Assembly: GCF_013410115.1 (NCBI RefSeq)
Contig: NZ_JACCCV010000001.1
Span: 1,984,001-2,048,000 of the forward strand
Origin: Tunturiibacter gelidiferens
Lineage (GTDB): Bacteria > Acidobacteriota > Terriglobia > Terriglobales > Acidobacteriaceae
Direction of reading: 5' to 3'
Length of the DNA: 64,000 bases
Part shown: in pieces, positions 50,247-62,127 of the stretch
Layout: every line of letters begins with the position of its first letter
Numbering within the stretch: the first letter of the stretch is position 1
Program-made: the position numbers and the translations under genes
The notes under the pieces: model-generated
What the model was told of the DNA's origin: nothing
The model's input: the letters and a program-made list of their open reading frames with translations, nothing else
Database searches by the model: none

Positions 50247-50633
50247 GGTTTGTCTTCAAATAATTTTTGGATTGCCGGGAGATTTTTTAATCTTGTGGCT
50301 GTGGGGCGTTTTTGCTGGGGGTTTTGCGAAAAAGGTGTTTTTGAACGTGGCTTTTTGATGGTGGGATTGTGGTGGATTGTGGTGAGTTGGTGGTTGGTTG
50401 ATGGTGTTGTTTCTGGTGGCGAAAAAAGTGACACGGTTTTGAGATTTATTTTCGTGTCATGAGATCCGCTCCGGCCGCGCTGATCGGATTCGCGGAGGTT
50501 GTGGTGGGTTTGCTGATTGCGATGGCGCGCTTGTAGCGGATTTGCTGTTGGTGTGAGGAAGGCAACAGCAGATTCCCTTCGGGAATGACAAACAGAAGGG
50601 CACGGCAGACTCCAGGCCAACGACTACTTTGCT
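50247..50633. other. G/T-rich intergenic stretch and family A repeat
   Basis: 387 bases without a convincing gene. The part 50260-50460 is G/T-rich on the plus strand (A/C-rich on the minus strand) and resembles 2290-2500. A family A hairpin lies at 50564-50606. No strong promoter or terminator is visible. Confidence 0.5.
50564..50606 (+). repeat. Family A hairpin repeat, short copy
   Basis: CAACAGCAGATTCCCTTCGGGAATGACAAACAG: hairpin GATTCCC-TTC-GGGAATG head with a very short tail. Same plus-strand orientation as the other copies; it lies downstream of the minus-strand methyltransferase gene. Confidence 0.8.
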
Positions 50634-51311
50634 CTAGCTGGTGGCGGCGAAGACGTAAAAGTCGGCGAAGGAGGTTTCTTCGGGATTGGCCGGGTCGTAG
50701 GGATAGGCGTTGGGGGTTTTGGACAGGAGAGACCACCGCGGTTGGTTTCGGGCCACCCATTCGGTGAACTTTCGATGGTGGACGTGCTTGTAGGGCCAGT
50801 CCCGCTCCATGTTGCTGGAGTAGACGATGACGAAGCGGCTGGCGGAGGCGAAGAGTTTTTGCATGTAGGCGTCAAAGACGTGGTCCTCGACGACGTGGTA
50901 GATCACGTCGAGGGACAGCGCCAGATCGGCCACGGTGCCTGCGGGAAGGAGACTGGCTTCGAAGAAGCGTTTGGTGGGATCGCTGGCGAAGAGAGTGCGA
51001 CATATCTCAACGGCTTTGGGGGAGATGTCGACGCCGGTGTAGCTGGGATAGCGGGCGAGTTTGAGTTGGGCACCGTCGCCGGAGCCGTGCTCGATGACGG
51101 AGGAGATGCGGTGCTGCTCGACGAATGTGTTGAGGAAGTTGGCTTTGAACTCGGCCAGCCGGTTGTAGCTGCCTGCGCCTGAATCGCCGCCCTTGCGATA
51201 GCGCTGATCCCAGTAGTCGACCGAGCTCCTGAACCGCGCTCTGCGGAGTTGAAGGAGACCCTGACCAAGAACCGGGACGTTCTTTAGGAAGGACTTGACG
51301 CTTCCTAGCAT
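50634..51311 (-). CDS. SAM-dependent methyltransferase (class I)
   Basis: A 225-residue protein with a Rossmann-type methyltransferase fold. The SAM site is VIEHGSGDGAQLKLA, the acidic loop YTGVDISPKAVEIC, and the following strand DLALSLDVIYHVVEDHVFDAYMQKLF. A basic N-terminal helix (SVKSFLKNVPVLGQGLLQLRRARF) may place it near a membrane. The substrate is unknown and no pathway genes flank it. Confidence 0.82.
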   Translation of the reverse strand: MLGSVKSFLKNVPVLGQGLLQLRRARFRSSVDYWDQRYRKGGDSGAGSYNRLAEFKANFLNTFVEQHRISSVIEHGSGDGAQLKLARYPSYTGVDISPKAVEICRTLFASDPTKRFFEASLLPAGTVADLALSLDVIYHVVEDHVFDAYMQKLFASASRFVIVYSSNMERDWPYKHVHHRKFTEWVARNQPRWSLLSKTPNAYPYDPANPEETSFADFYVFAATS

Positions 51312-51583
51312 TCGGTTTACCTCATTTACCTGGCGATGGGACGGCCACTTTTAGTTTGGACCCGAGGAGCAAAAAGAAGTTAGTTGAGCAAGTATGTTTC
51401 GCCGGATTTTCACAAAGCTTATCATGATGCCTAAGTGAGGACCCTGTGCGATTTGTCGCAGGTCTGCAGTTGAACCTCAAGTGCAACGGCGTAAGGCACG
51501 GGCGACTGCTTTTCGAGTATTCTGCGGGGAGATTCGAGGTGCGGCGTGTGGTAAGCCTGCATCCAATGGGGACGAGGTACGGG

Positions 51584-52171
51584 ATGCTGGCACGATTGGC
51601 GAAGGGCGCGGGGTTGGCGGCGGTGGGGTTGGCGTTGATCGTGGGGCAGGGATGTAAGAAGAAGCAGGCTCCGGTGGTGGTGCAGCCTGTGGTTCGCACG
51701 GTGCCCCGCGCTGCACAGCCGGATTTTCCTGATGATCCGCCGCCGGTGCCAGTGGTTGCGGATCAGAGAGCGCATCACGCAGTACGGCGAATGGCGCCAC
51801 CTGTGGTGCAGGCTCCCAGGCCGGTGGTTGACCCGGAGGCGTTGGCCGAGGCGCAAAGACAGAGGGATGCGAGTCTTTTGCAACGGCAGCAGGCGGCTTC
51901 GCAGAGGCAACAGCAGGAGCTGAATGGGGTGGTGCAGCGGAGCTTGAAGATTCAGCAGGACCAGCAGGCGGAGCCGAGGATTCAGGAGGCGCCGCAGGTT
52001 CCGATCACGCAACAGCCGGTGCCGGGGCAGGAGGGTCCGCGGATTTCGGATAATCCGAATGTGCCGCCGCCGCAGCAGCAGGCTGAGCCCGAACAGCCGG
52101 AGCAGCCGGGGACAAATCCTTCGCCGGAGCAGCCGAATCAAGAGCAACCGCAGGTGCCGCCGCAGAGTTAG
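51584..52171 (+). CDS. Putative Pro/Gln-rich lipoprotein
   Basis: A 195-residue protein with a lipoprotein signal (LAKGAGLAAVGLALIVGQGC, with Cys as lipid site). A long low-complexity region rich in Gln, Pro and Glu follows (EALAEAQRQRDASLLQRQQ, PEQPEQPGTNPSPEQPNQE), partly predicted as coiled-coil. The start at 51584 follows GAGG. No domain is recognised. A second Pro-rich lipoprotein gene lies at 57051. Confidence 0.65.
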   Translation: MLARLAKGAGLAAVGLALIVGQGCKKKQAPVVVQPVVRTVPRAAQPDFPDDPPPVPVVADQRAHHAVRRMAPPVVQAPRPVVDPEALAEAQRQRDASLLQRQQAASQRQQQELNGVVQRSLKIQQDQQAEPRIQEAPQVPITQQPVPGQEGPRISDNPNVPPPQQQAEPEQPEQPGTNPSPEQPNQEQPQVPPQS

Positions 52172-52203
52172 CAGGGATTTTTGACCGGTCAGGGTCTTGT
52201 GGA

Positions 52204-52893
52204 TCAGTGTCTTGAGATGAGCAGGATGTGGGCGGGCTCGGATGCGACCGGAGAGATCTGGAAGGATTGGCTGGGGGCTATGGGAAGGACGGTGCCTATC
52301 GCGATCTTCGTGGTTTGACCGTCGTGGGTGAGGGCTGTGGAGGAGAAGGCGATCAGGACAGATGGGGCTGCCGTGGGTGGGACGTTGCAGGGCGCGGGGT
52401 TGACGCAGACGACGCGGAGAACTGTGACGTGCGGGGAGGAGAACTCGGTGGCGCTGATGTTGTGGGTGAGGTCGGTGGGGGCGGGGCCGCGGAAGTCGGG
52501 TGTGGTGTCGGGCAGGGTGAGGTTGGGGAGTTCGACGCGGAGAAAGAGGGAGGGCAGGTCGCTGAGGTTTTCGATGGAATGGCGCTCGATGATGCCGCGG
52601 TTGAAGCGGAAGGCTCCGAGCTGGGTGGGGGGACGGGTGACGGTGGAGGGCGGTGTCCCGTCGTGGATGATGTTTACGGGGCCTGAGTTGTTGAGGTAGA
52701 CAAAGACGGTTGGGGTGGCGGGGTGGTCGTGGACGGGAACCTTTTCATGCGGGCCGTACTGGACACTGATGACTTTGAAGGCGTCGTTGGTGAGGACGGT
52801 GTGGTAGTTGGAGGGAAGGGGGCTCGGGTTCTGCTGGGCTGCGAGGGGCAGCGAGCTTGAGAGAAGGACGATCAACGGAAGGATCTTATGCAA
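52204..52893 (-). CDS. Exported cupin-domain protein
   Basis: A 229-residue protein starting at a TTG (52893), six bases after AGGAGG; no in-frame ATG fits. Signal peptide LHKILPLIVLLSSSLPLAAQ. The cupin region contains GPHEKVPVHDHPATPTVFVYLNNSG and NRGIIERHSIENLSD. The first cupin motif keeps two histidines (VHDHP) and the second has one (ERHS), so metal binding is possible. The C-terminal half is less defined. Confidence 0.7.
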   Translation of the reverse strand: MHKILPLIVLLSSSLPLAAQQNPSPLPSNYHTVLTNDAFKVISVQYGPHEKVPVHDHPATPTVFVYLNNSGPVNIIHDGTPPSTVTRPPTQLGAFRFNRGIIERHSIENLSDLPSLFLRVELPNLTLPDTTPDFRGPAPTDLTHNISATEFSSPHVTVLRVVCVNPAPCNVPPTAAPSVLIAFSSTALTHDGQTTKIAIGTVLPIAPSQSFQISPVASEPAHILLISRH

Positions 52894-52954
52894 GCAAGGC
52901 CTCCTGTGGGTGTGATGCGTTGAGGGTGGGAAACGGGCGATTGCAGCGGTGGGA

Positions 52955-53060
52955 CGACAGCAGATCCCCTTCGGGGATGACAACGAAGAACGGCAACTGC
53001 AACGGCAAGGGCAACGGCAGATTCCTCCGCTGGCGCTGCGGAATGACAACCAAAAAAGCG
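52955..53060 (+). repeat. Family A repeat with two hairpins
   Basis: First head CAGCAGATCCCCTTCGGGGATGAC (52957-52980 region), tail AACGGCAACTGCAACGGCAAGG; second head GCAGATTCC with TCCGC-TGGCGCT-GCGGA and GGAATGACAACC (53015-53050). It lies between two minus-strand genes. Same orientation as the other copies. Confidence 0.8.
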
Positions 53061-53106
53061 GAACGACAGAGCGACAGCGAGAGAAGCGGCAAAGGGACGT
53101 TTTGGG

Positions 53107-53433
53107 TTAGTAGCGGGGGATGGCTGGGTCGATGGTGCGGGACCAGGAATCGATGCCGCCGGCCAGGGACTGGACGTGTTCGAAGCCTTGATTACGCAAC
53201 CACATAGTAACGCTGAGGGAACGGGCTCCGTGATGGCAGAGGACGACGATGGGGGCGTCGGGGTCGAGTTCGGTGTGGGCGCGGGAGGGGATCTCGCCCA
53301 TGGGGATGAGGGTGGAGTCGGGGAGGTGGGCCGTCTGGTACTCCCAGGGCTCGCGGACGTCTAACAGGAGGGGGGAGTTGGGCTGCTGGCGGAGGGCGGA
53401 GAAGGCTTCTACGGTAATTTCGGGCTCTAACAT
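53107..53433 (-). CDS. Rhodanese-domain protein
   Basis: A 108-residue single rhodanese domain. Text: LLLDVREPWEYQTAHLPDS and the active-site loop VVLCHHGARSLSVTMWL, where Cys is the sulfur-carrying residue. It ends WLRNQGFEHVQSLAGGIDSW. Members transfer sulfur or act as regulatory/sensor domains. I prefer the ATG at 53433; a GTG at 53469 adds 12 residues. Confidence 0.85.
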   Translation of the reverse strand: MLEPEITVEAFSALRQQPNSPLLLDVREPWEYQTAHLPDSTLIPMGEIPSRAHTELDPDAPIVVLCHHGARSLSVTMWLRNQGFEHVQSLAGGIDSWSRTIDPAIPRY

Positions 53434-53650
53434 GGTTTCAAGGATATCCTTAGAGATGGCGTACGGCACAGGTCCCGAGACGGGGCCTGGGCGAGGATTG
53501 AGTTAATGGAGTCGGTTCCGCGAAGCGTGCCGGGCTGAGGATGTGATTGAGCAGGGTGCATCCTGTTTGATAAGCTCTCGAATTTAATTGCGGACGGTGG
53601 CTGCTTTGGAGACTGTCTTGGGTTCGACTACTGGTTTTGGTTTGGAGAGT

Positions 53651-55099
53651 GTGTTGGAGAAGGTACTGATTGTTGAAGATGAGGTTCATGCACGGAGTGG
53701 CCTGACGGAGCTGATTGAGAGCTGGGGCTATAGGGCTGAGTGCGCGGCGGATGGCATGGAGGGTCTGGAGAAGGCGGTGTCGTGGGCTCCCGCGATCATT
53801 GTGACCGACCTGAAGATGCCACGGATGGATGGGATGGAGCTGTTGAGCAGGATTGGCGAGCTGCCGCAGAGGATTGCGGTGGTGATGCTGACGGCGCAGG
53901 GGTCGATTGAGTCGGCCGTCGATGCGATGCGGATGGGGGCGTACGACTATATTCCGAAGCCGGTGGACCCGCATCGGCTGAAGACGATTCTCCATAATGC
54001 GAGCCGGCAGCGGGAGGCGGATGCTGAACTGGAGGCGACGGGTCGGCAGCTAAGGGACACGGGCGTGCTGGGGCCGATGGTTGGGTCGTCGCCGCAGATG
54101 GTGGATATCTTTTCGATGATCGAGAGGATCGCTCCGTCGAATGTGTCGGTGCTGGTGACGGGTGAGAGTGGGACGGGAAAAGAGCTGGTAGCGCGGGCTC
54201 TTCATGACCTGAGTGCGCGAAGGCTGAAGCCATTTGTGGCGGTGAACTGCGCGGCGATTCCGGAGACGCTGATCGAGAGTGAGATCTTTGGGCACGAGAA
54301 GGGCGCGTTTACCGGGGCGCTGGAACGTCGTGCGGGGTGCTTTGAGTTGGCGGAAGAGGGTACGCTACTGCTCGACGAAATTGGCGAGATGCCGATGGCG
54401 ACACAGGCGAAGCTGCTGCGTGTGCTCGAGGACAGAAAGCTGCGAAGGCTGGGCAGCAAGATTGAGACGCCGGTGGATGTGCGGGTGGTGGCTGCGACGA
54501 ATAAAGATCCGGAGAAGGCTGTGGCGAGTGGGGAGCTGCGTGGGGATCTTTACTATCGACTGAATGTTTTTAATATCCAGATGCCTCCGCTGCGCGATCA
54601 TTTGATGGATGTGTCGGCGATTGCGGAGAAGATGATCGACGATATGAACGAGCGGCATCACTGCACGGTTGCGGGATTGAAGGATTCGCTGATGACGCGG
54701 CTGGAGAGCTACAAGTGGCCGGGCAATGTTCGGGAGCTGCGGAATACGATTGAGCGGGCGGTGATTCTGGCCGGGTCGGGGATGCTGGGGATTGAACATC
54801 TGCCGCCGCACTTTGGAGAGCCGGGATTTGCTCCTCCGCCTAATCGGGTTGGCGTAGCGGAGGCTGCTGCTGCGCAGATGGCGCACTTTGAGGACGGCCA
54901 GCGGCGTCTGGATGAGTCGAACTCAGTGCGGGTGGAGGTGGGAACGACGGTGGACGAGGCAGAGAGGCAGCTGATTCTGAAAACGCTGGTGGCGACCCAT
55001 AACAACAAGACCAAGGCCGCTGAGATTCTGGGGATCAGTTCGAAGACTCTGCAGAATAAGCTGAAGGAGTACTCGAACGCTGCTGCTGTGACGGAGTAA
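53651..55099 (+). CDS. NtrC-type sigma54-dependent response regulator
   Basis: About 482 residues. Receiver (about 1-120): VEDEVHARSGLTEL, the Asp in IIVTDLKMPRMDGMELL, and the Lys in YIPKPVDPHRL. AAA+ sigma54 domain (about 145-385): Walker A GESGTGKELVARALH, the sigma54-contact motif GAFTGAL, DEIGEMPMATQAKLLRVLEDRKLRRLGS and the arginine-finger region. The C-terminal Fis-type HTH has NNKTKAAEILGISSKTLQNKLKEY. It is the first gene of an operon with a kinase and a lipoprotein. The GTG at 53651 is my best start; TTG 53654 is close. Confidence 0.92.
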   Translation: MLEKVLIVEDEVHARSGLTELIESWGYRAECAADGMEGLEKAVSWAPAIIVTDLKMPRMDGMELLSRIGELPQRIAVVMLTAQGSIESAVDAMRMGAYDYIPKPVDPHRLKTILHNASRQREADAELEATGRQLRDTGVLGPMVGSSPQMVDIFSMIERIAPSNVSVLVTGESGTGKELVARALHDLSARRLKPFVAVNCAAIPETLIESEIFGHEKGAFTGALERRAGCFELAEEGTLLLDEIGEMPMATQAKLLRVLEDRKLRRLGSKIETPVDVRVVAATNKDPEKAVASGELRGDLYYRLNVFNIQMPPLRDHLMDVSAIAEKMIDDMNERHHCTVAGLKDSLMTRLESYKWPGNVRELRNTIERAVILAGSGMLGIEHLPPHFGEPGFAPPPNRVGVAEAAAAQMAHFEDGQRRLDESNSVRVEVGTTVDEAERQLILKTLVATHNNKTKAAEILGISSKTLQNKLKEYSNAAAVTE

Positions 55100-55101
55100 C
55101 G

Positions 55102-57054
55102 ATGCGGCTGAAGACGAAGCTGGTGCTTGCGGCAACGGGGTTGACGTTTGCGATCGTGCTGGTGCTTTCGGCGCTGTTCGTAAGCGAACTGCTGCGGCAG
55201 AGGATCGAGCAGACGGCTGCGGCGAACGATGTGCTGGTGCATGAGGTCTGGCTGGAGATGCGGAAGGCAATCGAGACGGGGCTGCGGGCGAATCCACCGG
55301 TGGACCGAAGCGATGAGGCGCTGCATGCGGCGGTGGTGGATGCGCTGAGGAGTCATACGGCGCTGATCGAGGTGATGAATACGATCGTGCGGTACTCGCC
55401 TACGGTGCAGGACGTGAGTGTGACGGATGCCCACGGAATGACGCTGCTGAGTACGGATCCGGACGCGGTGGATCAGCCGTCGGTGTTTCGGTTCAGCCTG
55501 GCGAGTGTTCAGAACGGGCCGATCCCGCGGCAGATGAGAGTGGTGTTTGGCAAGCCGCGAGTGCTGGATATCTCGCAGGCGTTGCAGCGGAACGGGGCTG
55601 CGTTTCTGGTGGTGCACGTTGGGGTGCGGTCGACGTTTTTGAAGAACTCGTATGAGCCGTGGTTGCTGGATGCGCTGATCTTTGCGGCACTGGCGGCGCT
55701 GGCGGCGATGCTGTCGGCTGGGCTGCTGGCGAATGTGGCGTTGCGACCGCTGGAGGCGATCAGCGCGCGGCTGGAGAGCTTGACGTTGGCAGGGGGAGCG
55801 ATTCCGGAGAAGTTGCTGGAGAGTCGGAATACCAGGAGCGACGCGGTGGTTCGGGTGACGAAGACGCTGGATCGCCTAGGAGAGCAGATGCGTACGCAGG
55901 AGGCCGGGTATACGGCGCTGCAGGCGAATCTGAACCAGATGCTGGATACGCTGCGCGATGGAGTGCTGCTGTTTACGGCGGATCGGCGGGCGGTGATGGT
56001 GTCGGATGCGGTGGCTTATTTTCTTGGCGCTCCGCTGAATGAAGATCACGAAAAGCTGGTGGGGATGCGGCTGGAAGAGATCTTTGCTCCGGATAGCATC
56101 CTCGGAGAGGCGGTGCTGGAGGCGTTCGCCGAGGGGGGCCAGGTGAGTGCGCAGGCGGTGACGCTGGAGGACGGACGGCAGGTGCAATTCTCGCTGGACC
56201 GAATCGACGATCGGTTGAGCGGGGTGGGGAGTGTGGCGACGCTGTTGACGCTGCGGGATATGGAGTCGGTGGCGCAGTTGGGGCAGGAGCTGGAGGTCGC
56301 GAGGAGGCTGGCAGCGATTGGGAGGCTGACGGCTGGGGTGGGGCACGAGGTGAAGAACCCGATCAACGCGATGGTGCTGCACCTGGAGCTGCTGCGTGGG
56401 AAGCTGGCGCCTGGCGGGGCCGAGGCGTTTGGCGGGGCACAACGGCACGTGGAGATTCTGGCGGGCGAGATGCAGCGGCTGGACAGAGTGGTGCAGACGC
56501 TGGCGGACTTTTCGCGACCGATGGAGCTGCATCTGAAGGAGCAGGATCTGCGGCACGTAGTCTCGGTTGTGATGGATCTGACGTCGGCCGAGATGCAGGA
56601 GAGTCGGGTGCGGGTAGTGGTGGATGCTCCGAAGGATCCGTTGATGGTGAGGGTGGATGCGCAGCTGATGCAGCAGGCGCTGCTGAACCTGTTGCTGAAC
56701 GGTATGCAGGCTATGCCCGAGGGCGGGGTGATGGTGGTGAGGATGCGGCGGGATCACCAGTTTGCAGTGGTTGAGGTAATTGATGAAGGAGAGGGTATAC
56801 CTCCGGAGCTATTACCGCGTATCTTCGAACTGTACTTCACGACAAAACCGAAGGGCAGCGGGATCGGGCTGGCGATGACGTACAGGATTTTGCAGCTGCA
56901 TGGCGGAGCGATGGACGTGCGATCCAATGCCGACCCGGATTCGGTCGAGCGAGGGACGACTTTTACGTTTCGGCTGCCGGCTGCGGCGGGAGTTGGCGGC
57001 GAGAGCAGGAAGGCCGCAGGAGCAGTTCACAAAGAACTAGGGGAACGGGTTTGA
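55102..57054 (+). CDS. Membrane sensor histidine kinase, NtrC-type partner
   Basis: A 650-residue kinase. One N-terminal helix (VLAATGLTFAIVLVLSALFV), a periplasmic sensing domain of about 170 residues, and a second helix (DALIFAALAALAAMLSAGLLA). HAMP (about 215-270) and a PAS-like domain (YTALQANLNQMLDTLRDGVLLF) follow, then HisKA with GVGHEVKNPINAMVLHLELLRG and HATPase with LLNLLLNGMQAMPEGG, IDEGEGIPPEL and GSGIGLAMTYRILQLHGG. It starts two bases after the regulator stop, the usual arrangement for a cognate pair. Confidence 0.93.
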   Translation: MRLKTKLVLAATGLTFAIVLVLSALFVSELLRQRIEQTAAANDVLVHEVWLEMRKAIETGLRANPPVDRSDEALHAAVVDALRSHTALIEVMNTIVRYSPTVQDVSVTDAHGMTLLSTDPDAVDQPSVFRFSLASVQNGPIPRQMRVVFGKPRVLDISQALQRNGAAFLVVHVGVRSTFLKNSYEPWLLDALIFAALAALAAMLSAGLLANVALRPLEAISARLESLTLAGGAIPEKLLESRNTRSDAVVRVTKTLDRLGEQMRTQEAGYTALQANLNQMLDTLRDGVLLFTADRRAVMVSDAVAYFLGAPLNEDHEKLVGMRLEEIFAPDSILGEAVLEAFAEGGQVSAQAVTLEDGRQVQFSLDRIDDRLSGVGSVATLLTLRDMESVAQLGQELEVARRLAAIGRLTAGVGHEVKNPINAMVLHLELLRGKLAPGGAEAFGGAQRHVEILAGEMQRLDRVVQTLADFSRPMELHLKEQDLRHVVSVVMDLTSAEMQESRVRVVVDAPKDPLMVRVDAQLMQQALLNLLLNGMQAMPEGGVMVVRMRRDHQFAVVEVIDEGEGIPPELLPRIFELYFTTKPKGSGIGLAMTYRILQLHGGAMDVRSNADPDSVERGTTFTFRLPAAAGVGGESRKAAGAVHKELGERV

Positions 57055-57629
57055 AGGGTACGAGCAACATTACGCAGAAGATCGCATGGACGGCTCTCTG
57101 GTTTGGTTTGGCGATGGGGATGGCGGGATGCCGGCATAAGCAGCAGCTTGCGCCTTTGCCTCCGGTGATGGCTCCAGTGGCGCTTGAGGAGATTCCGGAG
57201 CCGGATGATCTGCCGATGGTGGAGGCGCCGACGGAGAAGCTGCCGCCGGTGCCGGTTTCGACTGAGGCAGGGAAGCCGAAGCGGAAGAAGAAGACGCCTA
57301 AGGTTGTCGCGCCACCTGAACCGCCACCGGAGACCCAGGTGGCCAGCGCCGCTGCAGGACCACCCTCGCCGGATGCAGCGGTTGGTGCTTTGACCGCTGG
57401 CGGAGAGACGAACCCGCAGACGAAACATGAGGCAGAGGACTTGATTGCTTCGATCGACAAGAGGCTGAATGCGCTGCCGGCGCAGAAGGCGGAAGAGCAG
57501 AAGGCGCAGGTGAGCAAGGTGAGGAACTTCTGGAAGGATGCGCGGGATGCGCTGAAGTCCGGCGATGCTGAGGGGGCGAAGACGCTGGCCACGAAGGCGA
57601 AGCTTTTGCTGGATGATCTGGAGAAGTAA
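57051..57629 (+). CDS. Putative lipoprotein in the NtrC/kinase operon
   Basis: A 192-residue protein read from a TTG at 57051, overlapping the kinase stop by four bases. The lipoprotein signal is ALWFGLAMGMAGC, with Cys at residue 27. A Pro-rich middle (EIPEPDDLPMVEAPTEKLPP, KPKRKKKTP) and a charged helical C-terminus (EAEDLIASIDKRLNAL, NFWKDARDALKSGDAEGAKTL) follow. Its position suggests it belongs to the signalling system, perhaps as an envelope sensor. No family is recognised. Confidence 0.65.
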   Translation: MKGTSNITQKIAWTALWFGLAMGMAGCRHKQQLAPLPPVMAPVALEEIPEPDDLPMVEAPTEKLPPVPVSTEAGKPKRKKKTPKVVAPPEPPPETQVASAAAGPPSPDAAVGALTAGGETNPQTKHEAEDLIASIDKRLNALPAQKAEEQKAQVSKVRNFWKDARDALKSGDAEGAKTLATKAKLLLDDLEK

Positions 57630-57717
57630 GGCTCCGTAACTTCCCTCGTTCTTAAAAGTTGCAAGCTAGCGCCCTTTCAGCGCTGGCATCCCCTCGGTGC
57701 GTCGTCCAATGATGAAG

Positions 57718-57745
57718 TTGACACACGTTGGACAGGGCCTATAAT
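57718..57745 (+). promoter_or_regulatory. Perfect-consensus sigma70 promoter
   Basis: TTGACA, 16 bases, TATAAT, about 55 bases before the cupredoxin ATG at 57801. Both boxes are exact consensus, which is unusual and predicts strong transcription. Confidence 0.85.
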
Positions 57746-57800
57746 TCCTGCCGGGCTCCGGGCCTGCTCCCCCAAAATCTATATTTTTCAAGAGGCGATC

Positions 57801-58805
57801 ATGAGATCGAGAAACTCGATGTTTGTGTCGGTGGCGTCGCTGGCGGCGCTGGTGGTTTGTATCCCAAGCAGCGCTTGTGCCCAACAAAGCTGGAAAGCGC
57901 TGTTGGGCGGTCAAAGTAAGGATATGGGCAGGCAGGCAGTCGCCTTTCTTCCCAACGAGCTGTGGATCCACGAGGGCGACAGCATCACCTGGACGTCCGG
58001 CAGCGGCGATATTCATACGGTTTCCTTCTTCATCGCAGGTCAGCCGTATAACGATTTCACGGTGGGTTGTCCGGGTTTCTCGCCAAGTGGGGCAAGTTTT
58101 AACGGCTCCAAGTGCGTGAGTGCGCCCCCGCTAGTGGAGGGGCAAAGCTTTACCGTGAGCTTTCCTAAACCCGGCAACTATAGCCTTATCTGCCTGGTGC
58201 ACACGCACATGACCGGAGTCATACACGTCCTTGACGCGTCGGCGACTTTACCGCACGACCAGGCCTTCTATGACGCGCAGGCAGCGGACCAACGGAAGAG
58301 TCTGCTCACCGATACAGACAAGCAGAGGGACATGGATGACATGCTCTCCGCGCACGTGCTCTCAAACAAGAACAGCGTGACTGCCGGCATTGGAGAGATG
58401 ACGGTGACCGGCGCTGGATTTGAGTCGCTTTCGGTCGTGCGTTTTCTGAAGGGGACCATTGAGGTCCATAAGGGGGACACGATCGAGTGGACCAATTTAG
58501 ACCCGGCTTTGCCACATACGATCACCTTCGGAAAGGAGCCGGCGAATCCCGGGCCTCCGTCCGGCAATGTGCCCATAACTCTCGATGCGGATGGCGTATT
58601 GCATGCCACGATCAGTTCGCAGGGGGACAACGTGCATTCGGGCCTTATTGTCGCATCGCCGCAAAACCAGGTTGGCGTGGCTCAGTCTCCTCCGGGCAAT
58701 ACGCGTTTTCGCATTACCTTCACGGAGGCGGGGACGTACAACTACATATGCGCGTTGCATGACAATCTTGGCATGATTGGCAAGGTGATTGTCCGGGTCT
58801 ACTAG
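57801..58805 (+). CDS. Two-domain exported cupredoxin (plastocyanin-like)
   Basis: A 334-residue exported protein. Signal peptide MFVSVASLAALVVCIPSSACA. It contains two blue-copper domains. Domain 1 (about 40-145) has a His72-containing GDIHTVSF and the Cys-x2-His... set LICLVHTHMTG (Cys131, His134, Met137). Domain 2 (about 205-334) has LPHTITF (His239) and YICALHDNLGMIG (Cys317, His320, Met325). Both keep the ligands for a type 1 copper centre, so it is probably a periplasmic electron carrier. An AAGAGG site precedes the ATG, with the perfect promoter upstream. Confidence 0.85.
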   Translation: MRSRNSMFVSVASLAALVVCIPSSACAQQSWKALLGGQSKDMGRQAVAFLPNELWIHEGDSITWTSGSGDIHTVSFFIAGQPYNDFTVGCPGFSPSGASFNGSKCVSAPPLVEGQSFTVSFPKPGNYSLICLVHTHMTGVIHVLDASATLPHDQAFYDAQAADQRKSLLTDTDKQRDMDDMLSAHVLSNKNSVTAGIGEMTVTGAGFESLSVVRFLKGTIEVHKGDTIEWTNLDPALPHTITFGKEPANPGPPSGNVPITLDADGVLHATISSQGDNVHSGLIVASPQNQVGVAQSPPGNTRFRITFTEAGTYNYICALHDNLGMIGKVIVRVY

Positions 58806-58816
58806 CAGACCGACAA

Positions 58817-58842
58817 GGGGCGGCGTCAATAAGCGTCGCCCC
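58817..58842 (+). terminator. Stem-loop after the cupredoxin gene
   Basis: GGGGCGGCG (58817-58825) pairs with CGTCGCCCC (58834-58842) with one G-T wobble and an eight-base loop, 12 bases after the stop. No T-run follows, so it may be a stabilising hairpin or a weak terminator. Confidence 0.45.
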
Positions 58843-58950
58843 AACACTTCGGGATTGCGGCACAGAGCGACACGCATGGTTGGGATGGTTCAAACGCACG
58901 TCTCTGCGATGCATCGCATCTTGGTTCGCGGCGGCGGGAACTGCTGCAGG

Positions 58951-61998
<3,048 letters not shown>

Positions 61999-62127
61999 AA
62001 CGGTATCCTTCGGGGCGCACTTAATCCCAAATACTAGTGTAACTGGTATGGGTGGCGCGGTTGGAAGTGAAGTTGGCCGTTGGAGATACGGCGAATCTGA
62101 AGCGCGCGGGTGCCAGGGATCGAACGG

